The notes under the pieces were generated by a model. The model ran no database searches, was not told where the DNA came from, and saw nothing but the letters and a program-made list of their open reading frames with translations. The translations under genes and the position numbers were made by a program. Positions 22,229 through 33,219 of a DNA stretch of 64,000 bases are shown piece after piece. Source of the stretch: Diospyros lotus. Lineage: Eukaryota > Streptophyta > Magnoliopsida > Ericales > Ebenaceae. Every line of letters starts with the position of its first letter. The stretch's first letter is position 1. The stretch lies in NCBI RefSeq assembly GCF_014633365.1, contig NC_068351.1, positions 11,414,907 through 11,478,906 of the forward strand, in the 5' to 3' direction.

Positions 22229-22540
22229 ACTTATAAATTATCCACAAAATTTACTTACATAAATTTACCACATGAAAATGTTTTTCTACATTTATTCTAA
22301 TAGGGAAAAATTTTCAATACTCATAAATAAAATATTAATAACTCCTAGACCCACCAACGGGTCGTTACAATTGGCAAAGTGATGTTCTTCTTGGAATTAG
22401 GTGGCAAATTAGTAGATTGTATTTGTGTGCTAGAAATCTTTGATGTAAAGTATTGGATTTGGATTAGACACGTGTAATAGAAACATTTAATGGTGCAATA
22501 GTGGACTTTGATTTCAAAATAACTGTTTTTTTCTGACTAG

Positions 22541-23260
22541 GTGTCGTAGTAATTAAATCTATTATATAATAAAACAAAAATACAATATTAGTAAGTTTTC
22601 AATAGAAATTTTTTTAGTGTTTTTTATAATTTATTAATAAATTTATATAATATTATTTATTTAAAATTCAATATTTTATTATAGAATTAAATATAATCTA
22701 ATTAAAAGTTAATAAATTTAAGACTTAAAACAAATATTTACACATATAGAATTACATGTAGATATACGATAGTCTCTAAATTTCATATTGTCTTCACTTT
22801 CCTTATTTTATTATTTTTTTATATATTATATTATTTTATATTCCATAAATACCCACCATCACTTTATATATTCATAAAATATATATATCAATTCAACTCC
22901 CATTCAATTCAACTGAGATTTGACTTTACATACACAAAATATTAATATAATATTAATTAAAACCATTTACTGTCACATATTTAAATCATAGTTTATGAAC
23001 ATGACTCCTAATTCCGCAATCTGCTTATAAATAACTAATCTAATTAATTAATTATTTTTTATAATATTATAGATATATATCTTCTTTTAACTTTTCAAAA
23101 TAAATTAAAATCCTATTTTCTCTAACTTCAACCCAATAAATTATACTCTCATTTTCTTTGATTTTTCAACTTACACACACACTTCCTTAATTGGACTATC
23201 CCATTTCCAAATTGCCATAACTTTCCTCACTTAATTATTTCATTATATATATATTATTTA
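22541..23260. other. Very AT-rich stretch, no gene
   Basis: Long A/T runs without recognisable termini. It probably includes the worn outer part of the LTR fragment that follows. Confidence 0.35.
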
Positions 23261-23269
23261 CTACATGAT

Positions 23270-23490
23270 AAATATTGTATTATTATATTAATATTTTACC
23301 TACTTAAACACTTAATAGCAGCTTATTTCTTGAAATTCTACAAACTTTCCCTCATTTTCTATTTAAAAATATAATAAATCTAATATCTTCATTTACATTA
23401 TTCCAAGTCAAAAATTTCAATGAACACCTCAAATACAGAAATTAATTATTTTATTAAATTATTAATTATATCTCAATATCAAAATATTCT
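23270..23490 (-). mobile_element. Fragment of LTR family B
   Basis: The run from ACTTAATA(G) through GAAATTCTACAAACTTTCC to about 23490 resembles 46550-46700, the start of a family B LTR, including the CAAAAAT and GAATTAATAATTA blocks. No clean border. Confidence 0.4.
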
Positions 23491-23602
23491 AAAGTAATGT
23501 TGTTTGAACAATACTAAAGATAATCAAATATTTAAAAAAAACCAAATCAATTAAAAAATTAGGATCAACCCAGTTCCAAATTAACAAATCAATTATATGT
23601 TT

Positions 23603-23618
23603 GGGGGGGGGGGGGGGG
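23603..23618 (+). repeat. G16 homopolymer
   Basis: Sixteen consecutive G in an AT-rich setting. It could form a G-quadruplex; the length is prone to sequencing error. Confidence 0.9.
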
Positions 23619-24377
23619 AGGCCACTTGCAACAACAACTCAGCAATGCCTATTGCCAAACAAAAGATGGCTTTTTTTTATTCATAGTGACATGTGCCCAC
23701 TTAATTTCATTTTAAATTGTATGTTGCTAGGATGGGTGTTTATCAAGAGCATCTTCAACCTTTTCCCCTAGATTTGGGGTAAGGATAAAATTTTCTCCAA
23801 TCCAAATAATATATTTTTTTTGTTATTATATTCAACTTGATAAAATTAAGTAAAAATTATTACATATTACTTTAATTTTCAAAATTTATGATGTCGTAGC
23901 ATTCATTCGACTCATTTCTAATTTCAAAAGCATCTTATTTCTAATTTTAAAAACATTCATTCAACAAAACATTCGTTTGACTCATTTCAATATAGTTATA
24001 AGAGATCAAATCATGAGGTAATACAATTACTTAAAAAAAAAAAAAAGTCAAACCATGAGGTTTCTATAATTTTTTTCTTTTTCCTTTCTTTTTCTTTTTT
24101 TTTTTCTTCTTTCTTATTTTCCTTCTTCTTCCTCCTCCCTTCTTTTCTGCGCCTTTCCTGCAACACATGAATAGCCCACGCGCCAGTCGCCACACCGGTC
24201 GTCTCTCGAGCCTCCGACGATCGGCCCCACGGCCCTCACTCCTCTCTCTAGCTGCCACCATCGCCGCGCACCATCAGATCTGCACCGATCGATGACCGCC
24301 TTCCAAATCATAGTCGTTGCCATTGACCCAGGCCGCCACCGCAACTCAGATCAGTTTCATCACCGACTGTCGTTACT

Positions 24378-27300
24378 GTTAGGTTTCTTGGATCCAAACG
24401 CAGCGAAAATTTAAAAAAATTTGGATCAACCAAACTCTTTGGCTAATCTTGAAACCCAAAATGAACGGATCTAGTTTGCAAATATATAATCACTTCAAGA
24501 ATATAAACATACACTACAAAAAAATTGATTTTTTACGGTAAATTTTTTGTGATGGTTCTAAAAACCGCCGCAAAACATGGTATTTTGCGGCGGTTTCTTT
24601 AAAATTTTGCGACGGTTTCAAAAAATCACCGCAAAATTCAGTAAAACATATTTTTTTGCGACGATTTTTAAAAAATCATCGTTAAATTTAAAAAATAATT
24701 AAATAATAAAAAAATTAAATTCTTTTTCGCAAAATTGCCGCTAAATTAAAAAAAAAATTAAATTAACATTTGCGGCGATTTTCAAAAATCGCCGCAAAAT
24801 TAAAAAAAATAAATTAAGCGGCTGTTTTTCAAAAATTGCCGCTAAATTTAAAAAAAATTAAATAATTTAAAATTAAAATTAAATTAACATTTGCAGCGGT
24901 TTTAAAAAACTGCTGCAAAATTCAAAAGAAAATAAATTTAGCAGTGATTTTTGAAAAATCGTCGCTAAATTTAAAAAAATTAAATAATTTAAAATTAAAA
25001 TTAAATTAACATTTGCGGCGGTTTTCAAAAATCGCCGCAAAATTAAAAAAATTAAATTTAGCGACAGTTTCTAATTCATTAAAAAATTAAATTTAGCGGC
25101 GATTTTCGAAAACTGCCGCTAAATTGAAAAAAAATTAAAATTAAAATTAAATAAAAATCTAAAATATTAAAATTCATTATTTTCATTAAAAAAATTAAAT
25201 TTTGCTTAAGAAAATAATTAAAAATTAAATAAATATAAAATCTTAAAAATAAATATAAAATTGCATTTAAATTAATAGCAAAATTCATCGAAAATATAAT
25301 TTAAAAAAATAAAAATAAATTTAAAAACATTTTAATATATAAAATTTTAATAATTTTTAAAAATATATAAAATCTTCTTTTTTATTTTTAATCAATTAAT
25401 TTATTTAATTTAACTCAATTAATTTATTTTTAATGTATTCTATTATTCTTTTAAAAATAATCAATTAATAAATATTTTTAATATATATTAAAAATATAAA
25501 ATATAATTATGAAAATTAATTGTTAGATTAGTATATAATATATATATATATATATGCATGTATGTTAAGGATGTCTTCGCAGATCAGGCAATTCGCGCGC
25601 GCTCGTACGCATAAGCGGTCTCGGGTTTGAAACTTGGGGAGAGCATGGCTGGATTTAATTTCCAGCATCGCCACATGGCGCGTGCACAAGCGGCCACGTG
25701 GCGCGCAGGGGCGGGTGGGTCGAGCGCAGGGCGGGCTGCCTTGTGCAGGCTGTAAAAAAATAATATTTTAATTTTAGCGGCAGTTTCAAAACTGCCGCTA
25801 AAATTAATAATTTAATTTTTTTTTATTAATTTTAGCAGCGATTTTAAAACCGCCGCTAAAATTAAAATATTATTATTTTTTTAAATTTTAAAAAAAATTA
25901 AAAAATTAAAAAATAAAATTTTAATTTTAGCGGCGATTTTGAAACCGCCGCTAAATGACTTATTTAGCAGCAGTTTTTAAAGCCGCCACAAAATTTAAAT
26001 TAGCGGCGGTTATTCCAGCGGTTGTTAAAAATCGCCGTTAAACGCTCCGCGACGGCTGATTTTAAAACCGCCGCTAAATGCTGATTTTTTTGTAGTGATA
26101 TAACAAAAATCAAACATTTTGATTGTCCGATAAAGAATGAATGAATCTTTGTGCCACAAGGTGTTACCCACCCTCTATAAGTGATCCACACCAAAGTGAA
26201 GCTTCAATTGATGTCTATGAGCATGCCCTTTCGATCTCCTTGCATCAAGTATGCAAGATCTAATCCAACACTTGGAGATTTGATTGGTTTTTCTCAAAAA
26301 CCAACTTTCTCTCTCTAGAAAACCAAAAGGGTTATGAGACAAAATGGAGAGCCATTTTCAAACCCTAGTCAAACTAGGTATTTATAGTTGGTCCAACATA
26401 TTATAAACATGTTGGGCCAAGGCCCAACCCAAAACCTAGTCAAACTAGGGATTTAAAGAAAACCCAAACATGTTATAAACATGTTGGACCAAGGCCCAAA
26501 CCCAATTGTGGGTTTCTTACCTTGTTTTACTTTTTGCTCATTTTTGTCGACATCTCATATACTTTTCCGCGAGTGCTAGCTCGCCCCAAAAATCCATGAA
26601 TTCTTATGGGCCCTAAAAACATTTTTCGGTCTCACTAAAATTTTCATGAAACTCCTCTTTGTTTGTGTGTGACCTTATAGGTTCACTATGAAAATGGCAA
26701 AGGGCAATTTATAGAATCTTACTCCTAATAAAACTCTTTGATTATGATCCTTAATTTATTTCATCACATGAGTAAAATTATTATCTTGCCCTTAGACCAA
26801 GATTGACGTCTAACAACGTATCATGGCCCCCATATCATAATGAAATGCAAATAACACTTCTAATGAACCTTTCCGTGACAAGTTTCAGTGCTATTCGATC
26901 CCTCTATCATAATGCCCCGGTATAGTCTAGAAGTATGGTAAAATGTCAAACTTCTAATAACCAACACTATGTGTACAAATATTAAGTCCACAACTCATAT
27001 AGTCAAATTAATAACTCTTATTAATTCTCAACTATCTGCTTTGGCTAACGACTCCTCGAGTTGTGACTTCATCATTCACATAGGGCATATACCTTTTAAA
27101 TCTTACTAAGGTTGATAGATTCCATCTTGCATACTCACCTACCTTCGTATGATTCGGATCATATTCGATAACCACCCTATTAGGGACCCATCTTACTGAA
27201 CCCCGTACAGTGGCATCAAAACATGACACTCCTCATACAAGTTAACTGTGGTACCTCAGGAAAAGAGATTACTAGCACCTGTCGCCACATAAAACTCCCA

Positions 27301-27690
27301 ATTGACATTTAGTAAGAATTACCATTTGGGTGTTCTCAAGTTAGGTCATTCAGTGAACTCATTCACTAATGAGCATCTACACACTTGCATTAGTGTCACC
27401 ACACAAGTAGTCAATGATATCAACTACCCTCCTTACGAGCATGCATAGTGTGTACTGGTTTTGACGGTACTATAGAGGCCCCACTCTATAGTCCTATGAC
27501 TAAGAATAGTTAAAGAATGGAGTATCAGTCATTCGATCTCATTAGTATGATCTCATCATAACTCGATTGACATTGCTACACTCTTTGGGACTTATCTAAA
27601 TAGTAAAATATAAAGATGAACGTATTGCCACGTATTATAAGAGAAATACAGATATTAATCAAAATATGTCCAAGATTAGTTAGAAATGCA
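24378..27690 (-). mobile_element. Long LTR-like repeat (family E, copy E1)
   Basis: The plus-strand start TGTTAGGTTTCTTGGATCC with the GCAGCG motif, and the inner blocks with GATAGATTCCAT, resemble the better defined solo LTR at 35996-37606. GC-rich host-like sequence lies on both sides. The right border is unclear (no CTAACA end found), so the coordinate is approximate. It is split by a CACTA element at 24512-26097. Confidence 0.4.
24509..26100. mobile_element. Non-autonomous CACTA element with GCGGCG palindromes
   Basis: 24512-26097 starts CACTACAAAAAAAT and ends with its exact inverse; ATA flanks both sides, the 3-bp duplication expected for CACTA. Both ends hold arrays of GCGGCG(A/G)TTTT / AAAATCGCCGC half-sites pairing into short hairpins. 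A GC-rich core with a box B-like GGTTTGAAACT lies at 25560-25755. No transposase. Confidence 0.85.
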
Positions 27691-27699
27691 GCCAACTCA

Positions 27700-27933
27700 C
27701 AACTCTTATGATTGGCTCCCAGGTTACAACTCTATCAGTTACCAAATTGGGTCACCGCCGCCAAGATTTGACCTTTCATTGGTCATCGCCTGCTCAAACC
27801 ACCACTGTTGCTGCCTGGCTTCTCGTCCGTCGCGTCGTCTGCCAATGCCACCATCAGTCGCTCTTGGCCGCCGCGCAACTATCACTTCACTCCATTGCAG
27901 CCTCACCCAACACCGTTGCCGATCAATGCAACT
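27700..27933 (+). other. GC-rich gene-like segment of the TIR-bound unit
   Basis: Rich in CGCC/CGTC triplets, with open frames in several registers on both strands, a sign of composition rather than coding. It lies left of LTR copy A3. Similar composition resumes at 31072. Confidence 0.35.
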
Positions 27934-30900
27934 TGTAGCTGCCCTCTCCCGAATAATCCCGCTAGCATAAGACATCCGAAAGGAGGTCGTCACAAAAATG
28001 ATATAGAACAATATAACTTAACATCACAACTTCTAATCTTAGATATATATATATATATATATCCAACGGAAGCCTTAATATAAGTTTACATCATTCACGC
28101 ACTATGACCTATACAAAATGAATACAAAGGCATTAATGGATTTAACAAAATAAAAATCTCCTCACAATGCACCCTCAGCAAAACTACCACCACGGACCTT
28201 TTTGTTGGGAACGTCTCTGTACACTTCTAAACTTGGGCTTAAGCCCCACTAGACTCGCCCCCAACGATCTCCTTACCTTTACTTGGAATAACAAAAATTA
28301 AACAAGGTGAACCACAAGGTTCAACAAGTATATATATACAATAACAAAAACAAGAATGAAGGGATGGATAACAGAAATAGAGTACACCCAACTCCCCAAT
28401 TCAATTTAAATCCATCATTCAATTTCCATTATTAATACCATTCCATACTATCATCATCAAGGATATATACAACATTTCATTTCCCATAATCACATAGATC
28501 TCCATACATCGCATTGGCTCACACAGCCTTCCATTTATAGGGATCACCTCAGCTCTCAAGCTATTTATTCACATGCATGTATTCATACATACATACATAC
28601 TTATATATATATAAATATATATAAATGAATTTGTCACTCATTGGCTTGAGCATTGCCTACCAGGCTATATGGCCACCTCACCCGCATCAGGCGCTCCATA
28701 GGATATCCTTTTATTTTCTCATTCAAGGAACATAGTCGCTGCACCAAAATAATAATAATAGGGGTGCAAATAATAATGCCCATGAGATCTCACATAAATA
28801 TAATGTACATGCTCCATTATAGAAATGTACACATCATGAACATTTAAACATTTCAATAACATATTTATTCATGAGCCCATGTATGTACATATGTATATGT
28901 CTCAAATCACATCCTAGTATTTTAGAGGATTGAGTGATGCAAGGGGAAGCAATTAATAACAACTTATATCAACAATCATGCTTAATTTGGATTGAGAAAA
29001 GCCTTAACCAACTCAAATAATAACCAAAGTATATGATATTATATATCAAATCGAATACCTCAAAGTCTAGTTTATGACGCTTCAAACGGATCTTAATTTT
29101 GAGTTCTAAATCAAAAGTTATGGTCAAAATAATGTAACATGCGCAGTGCTGACAGAATTCACTAAGTCGACTTAAGGAGAAAATAAGTCGATTGAGGCTA
29201 ATGCTTAGTTTGGCTATGCGGTTTGACCACTTATAAGCTATTCATTTAGCTTATAAGCTGCCAAACATTTTGTAACTACATGTTTAGCAAACTCAAATAG
29301 CTTAAAAGTTGTATACCTTAAACGCTATAACAACAACTTCTTGAGAAGCTACTCCCCCTCAGCTTTTGCAAAAAGCTACTAAAATAAAAGTTGAGTTGAC
29401 TATAGAAATTACCTATTTACCCTCAACCAAAACATTAATTTCCAACCCATATCCTTCTTCTTCAACCCTCTGCAACCATGGCCGCCACTGTTGCCCGTCG
29501 TCCGTTGCCATTTGCCTCGCCATTGCCCCAGCCATCGGCCCCACTGTTGCCTCCAGCTCCTCCGTTGCCGTTGGCTGCTGTCTCCAACTCCACCGTCGCT
29601 AGTAGCCACCACCTTAAACCCATCCCTGTCCCAATCAACCGTTGCCTCCAGCCTTAATCGCCATCGGTCGCAGCCTCAATTGCCACATGCGCTTCCATCG
29701 GTGGCTCCATCCTTGGCAGTTGCCCCGATCGCTGCCTGCTCTCGCGTTGCCTACTCTCATTGTGTATACATATATATATTGTATATATAGTGATATTAAT
29801 ATATTGTATATATAGTGATATTAATCTAATGATAATATATTATAAAGAAAAAAAATAAAAAGTGTATATATAGTGTATTAATATATTTTTTAATAATTAT
29901 ATATAATTTATTAACATTTAATGATAAAATTTTACATCATTCAATAACATGTCTATTTTTGTCTTTTTATCAAGTTATAATAGTTTATCAGCTCTTTCAA
30001 ACCAAACACATAATTATTAATTAATAACTTAAAAGTATATTTATTCAAACACATTATCAGCTTAAATGCTACCCAATTTAAACGTTATAATTAGCTTAAA
30101 TACTACCCAACTTAAAATCTTAAAAAAAAAAAAACACATAGCCAAACTAGCCCTAAGTCGACTTAAGGGAAAACTAAGTTGACTTATCTGATAATAGGGA
30201 GAAAAATGACTGTAACGACAAGCCTCTGCTGAGTCGACTTAACCCATAGATAAGTCGACTCGACGCAACCAAAAACATACGAAATGAGTACCAAACACAC
30301 CAAAACCCCCATCATCTAGCTTTCTAACCCACCAAAGTCATTCCTTGAAGTAAAAATAGGGTAAACAAACCCCAACGAACACATCAACAAGACCCAACTT
30401 CATGTCTACGAAAAGACCCACTAAGATACAACAATGAAAACAACTGGACACTTCCATGAAAAACTACAATATTTATAAGGGAAGCTTGTTGCAATGAAAT
30501 GGATAAGAAATGAAGGAAATACTTGCACAACCATTAAAAGAAAGTGCAAGAGAACTTGCCTTAAATGGTGTAACTCTAAGAGATGAAGGAAACTCCTAAA
30601 ATATGAAATTCTCCTTTTGAAGCTCCAACTAAGAGAATAAATAAAGAAGAAGAAGAAGAAGGAGAAATAAATGAAAGGGAGAGCAAGAGAGAAAGAGAAA
30701 ATGAATGATGGTTTGAGAAGCAAGAAGGAATGGGGGGAAGATGGGCTGCTGCCAACTCCAACCACCCCCTCATTTTCTTTTCCCAATTTGCCCTTCACTA
30801 CACACACACACATTTGAAATATCCAAGCCCCCTTATGGTCATTTCTCATCTCCTTTTCATTTCTTTTCCCTTTATTTAATTCATTTAAACCCCATTTATA

Positions 30901-31071
30901 TGGGCTTATACATTTTCACATCACTTACATTTATCATCCCACGTAATTATCATTTTTATTAATTTTCCTTTTATCAACACATAAATTATTTCCCACAATT
31001 AATTCAGTCAAAAATTCAAATACCCAAAATAACTTACCAATAACGCCTAGACCCACTAACGGGTCGTTACA
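27934..31071 (-). mobile_element. Solo LTR, Gypsy family A copy A3
   Basis: On the minus strand it starts TGTAACGACCCGTTAGTGGG at 31071 and ends GGGCAGCTACA at 27934. Flanks CAACT and TGACT agree at 3 of 5. It contains a PIF/Harbinger element at 29202-30153; net LTR about 2.2 kb. TAAGTCGACTT motifs lie either side of that insert. Confidence 0.7.
29199..30156. mobile_element. PIF/Harbinger-type element with captured GC-rich DNA
   Basis: 29202-30153 (952 bp) has inverted ends TGCTTAGTTTGGCTATG and GGGCTAGTTTGGCTATG and is flanked by TAA on both sides, the superfamily's 3-bp target. The middle (29475-29760) is a GC-rich, CGCC-rich block unlike its AT-rich ends, possibly captured gene DNA. No transposase. 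Confidence 0.7.
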
Positions 31072-31294
31072 TGACTTTAGGCTGCTTTACCGCTGCCACC
31101 TTCCACCTTATCGCAGTCACCCGCGCTAGCAGCCGTTGCTCTTCTAGCCTCCACATTCAGCCACACCATCGCTACCCATTGCTGCCATTACAGTCCAAAT
31201 CTGAAATTAGATCTGGTTTGACCCGACCCGATTAGATCCAACCTATACCCGATCTGACCCATAACCTGATCTTGATGCCAAGAACCCAATCTTG

Positions 31295-31935
31295 ATGCGG
31301 TGTTTGCAGAGTCTTGAGAAGACAATGTACCCTACTGTGCATCTTTACCCCTTACTTCTGCCATGAGGAATGATCTACTCATTTTGCTGCCATCCACAGC
31401 ATTTTTGGTGCTAGAAATGCCTCCATCCTCCTGACCTAGCTTCCGGTATGGGGCTGCTATTACACTCTTTATTGAAGCTCAAGCTCGGCTTCAAGATCCC
31501 ATTTATGACTGTGTATCCTATATTTTTGCCCTCTAACAACAAGTTGGTGATCTGCAAGCTTATCTAGCTTTATTGCAAGAATTTACAAACTCTTCTACAT
31601 ATCCTCAACCTGTTCCAAATTAATCTCACCCATAACCTAATCTAGATGCTATTCCAGAATTTGATTCGAGCTTTGCCGATATTTTTGGACCCATCTCGCA
31701 TGGATCATTACTCGTGGATGATCCAAATCCAATTGAGAGCTCTGAATATCCCATCATCCCATAAAATGTATCACTTCCTAATTTTTCAGAGGCTACTTCT
31801 CTACATTACCCCCGTGAAACTAGCAGTATCCAGTGGTCACTTTGAGATAATGTCAATGAGTTTGGATCTATCGTATTCAACAAACATCATCAACACTGAG
31901 CATCGACGACATTGAAAGCTATCAATGTGGGTGAA
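31295..31935 (+). pseudogene. LBD16/29-like pseudogene, second copy
   Basis: It aligns base by base with the LBD copy at 9160-9780. Readable pieces are LRRQCTLLCIFTPYFCHEE, HFAAIHSIFGARNASILL, then a frameshifting deletion after the GAS block, SYIFAL followed by a stop, and the VDDPNPIESSEYPIIP tail. HFAAIH and YFCHEE are closer to functional LBD29-type proteins than the first copy, so the two copies decayed separately. The LOB C block has lost its first cysteines. At least six stops. It lies at the right end of the TIR-bound unit and ends about 30 bp before its right arm. Confidence 0.75.
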
Positions 31936-32199
31936 TTAGTACCTATAATTTAACTTTTTTTTTTAGTAATTGTATTACCTCATGGTTTGATATCTTGTAA
32001 ATGTATTGAATATATGAAATGAATGTCATGTTTTGGATACTTAATCTATGATCTATATCTATTGTGTACCATCCATTGTGATACTTCATAACATTATCCT
32101 CAATCGCACATCAATCTTAAAAAATATCTCAGCATCTTGTAGTTGTTTAATAATTCATCAAATTAAAGTAAAAGATACCAACTCTTAATTATCATCTCA

Positions 32200-33075
32200 T
32201 TAAAGGCCCGAAAATCTACATCCTCAGTCAAGCTACACATAGTTAAGCATCTAATAATCTCAAACTATCAATGGCAAATTTATCAAGAAATAATTTCAAT
32301 ACATCTTCCGAAAATACATTCTGGTACTTCTCTTATTCCCTCACGGCTTTTCCTAGTCACCCTCATGGCCAATGTCGGCCTAGACTTGACCCAAGAACAT
32401 CCTAGACCACTTTTCTCAAGTATTTTGCCACTGAATTCAGTGATGGGAGGTGGTGGTGGAAGCTTGGTCAGCCATGGCAGATTTCCCTTTGTAAGATTTT
32501 AAAAAATTGCACCCCAACCTTTTTCTATTTTGCACTTTGGTCCTTTCCTTAAAGCCCCTGAGCTTCCCAATAGTGCCATTACGACCCACAAGTTCTATAC
32601 TTTCCATTGCATCCCCAAATGTTCCGAAAAAATTTCATTTTGACCTCCCTCATGCAAAATTAAGAAATTACACTTAGGCCTGAATCTGCGTTTTGATCGT
32701 AAACCCTTTTGTTTATTCTCAAAACCACTGAAGGGTTGTTCTATATACTAGATATGAGCCTCCTTGGGGTTTCATTGACTTCCTAGAAATCTCCTACAAC
32801 AATTCGATTTTTCAGCTCAAATCATAGTTATATTTTAGCTGTATTGAAAATCGTTTCTGATCCAATTTATTCTGATGCCATAAATCATGCATCTAAATGC
32901 TCGTTAATACCATATTATTTTCCTTAGATATTTCTATTTCAGGGCACTCCTTGCAGTCAATTCAGTCACTCACAACTATACCAAAAATTACATTATCGCC
33001 CTAATATTCTAAAAATTTTATTTTTACCCCAAGATAAATTACTCTTGAGCCATTTACAAATTCTCGGGTATTACA
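32200..33075 (-). mobile_element. Gypsy LTR family D, fragment
   Basis: On the minus strand it starts TGTAATACCCGAGAATTTG at 33075, and its first ~260 bp match the family D LTR at 954-1180. The inner limit is not defined; 32200-32420 may already belong to another piece. Confidence 0.45.
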
Positions 33076-33219
33076 CTTCAGATTTGTCTCTTGTCATCAC
33101 TGCCTTCAGATTGCGACATGTGTTACCACCGCCTAGATTCGCGCCGACCGCCCCTGTTGCCGCCTCCCAAAGTTTTCAAAGTTTTTGTTATTAAGTAAGA
33201 AACTTAACTTTTATATGTG

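Larger units (their letters stand above)
18003..22369 (-). mobile_element. Solo LTR, Gypsy family A copy A2
   Basis: On the minus strand it starts TGTAACGACCCGTTGG at 22369 and ends GGGCCTTGACA at 18003. CACTA transposase sequence resumes on both sides, so no internal region is present. Flanks CATGG and ATTGG agree at 3 of 5 bases. Net length without the nested Cassandra (643 bp) and Copia LTR (712 bp) and their duplications is about 3.0 kb. It has a GAGTCGACTT patch at 20455-20485. Confidence 0.7.
16300..22540 (-). pseudogene. CACTA transposase (Ptta/En/Spm type), split by a solo LTR
   Basis: Minus-strand exons with GT-AG borders can be followed. An N-terminal Ser/Thr-rich part runs 22540-22370 and continues at 18002-17904 (MVHTTQVGEKDSTPP), interrupted by a 4.4-kb solo LTR. 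About 17776-17519 gives ...GVVTRLLAPLRVFYWKK with stops. 17425-17216 gives SEFDIDLSDPYTKKVVDKIM through HYKKFATLEEACENP to DDWKTLC. 17091-16999 gives MQVSHISGLKSY. 16884-16742 gives RLYFETHHKNDSTW. 16637 downwards gives MEDGTKMIGRQILE and SRYIRGLGYEMKP. The order and motifs match the plant transposase family PF03004 carried by CACTA elements. At least one stop per outer exon shows it is dead. No TNP2-type catalytic transposase was found. Confidence 0.75.
24000..31996. mobile_element. TIR-bound unit carrying an LBD gene relic (Pack-MULE-like)
   Basis: The inverted arms 24000-24031 and 31965-31996 agree at 30 of 32 bases (core AGTAATTGTATTACCTCATG), and weaker similarity continues outward. Between them, after removing two nested insertions (24378 to about 27690 and 27934-31071), about 1.5 kb remains: GC-rich sequence at 24130-24377 and 27700-27933, 31072-31200, and an LBD pseudogene at 31295-31935 ending next to the right arm. 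Gene fragments between long inverted ends are the hallmark of Pack-MULEs, but no 9-bp duplication was found, so the class is tentative. Confidence 0.45.

Noticed and set aside
29786..29822. TGTATATATAGTGATATTAAT repeated twice as a possible element end
   Set aside because: Simple AT-rich tandem copy inside the Harbinger-type element.
30421..30849. 142-codon minus-strand frame
   Set aside because: Same position as the previous artefact in LTR copy A3; runs of F, L and S from CT-rich DNA.
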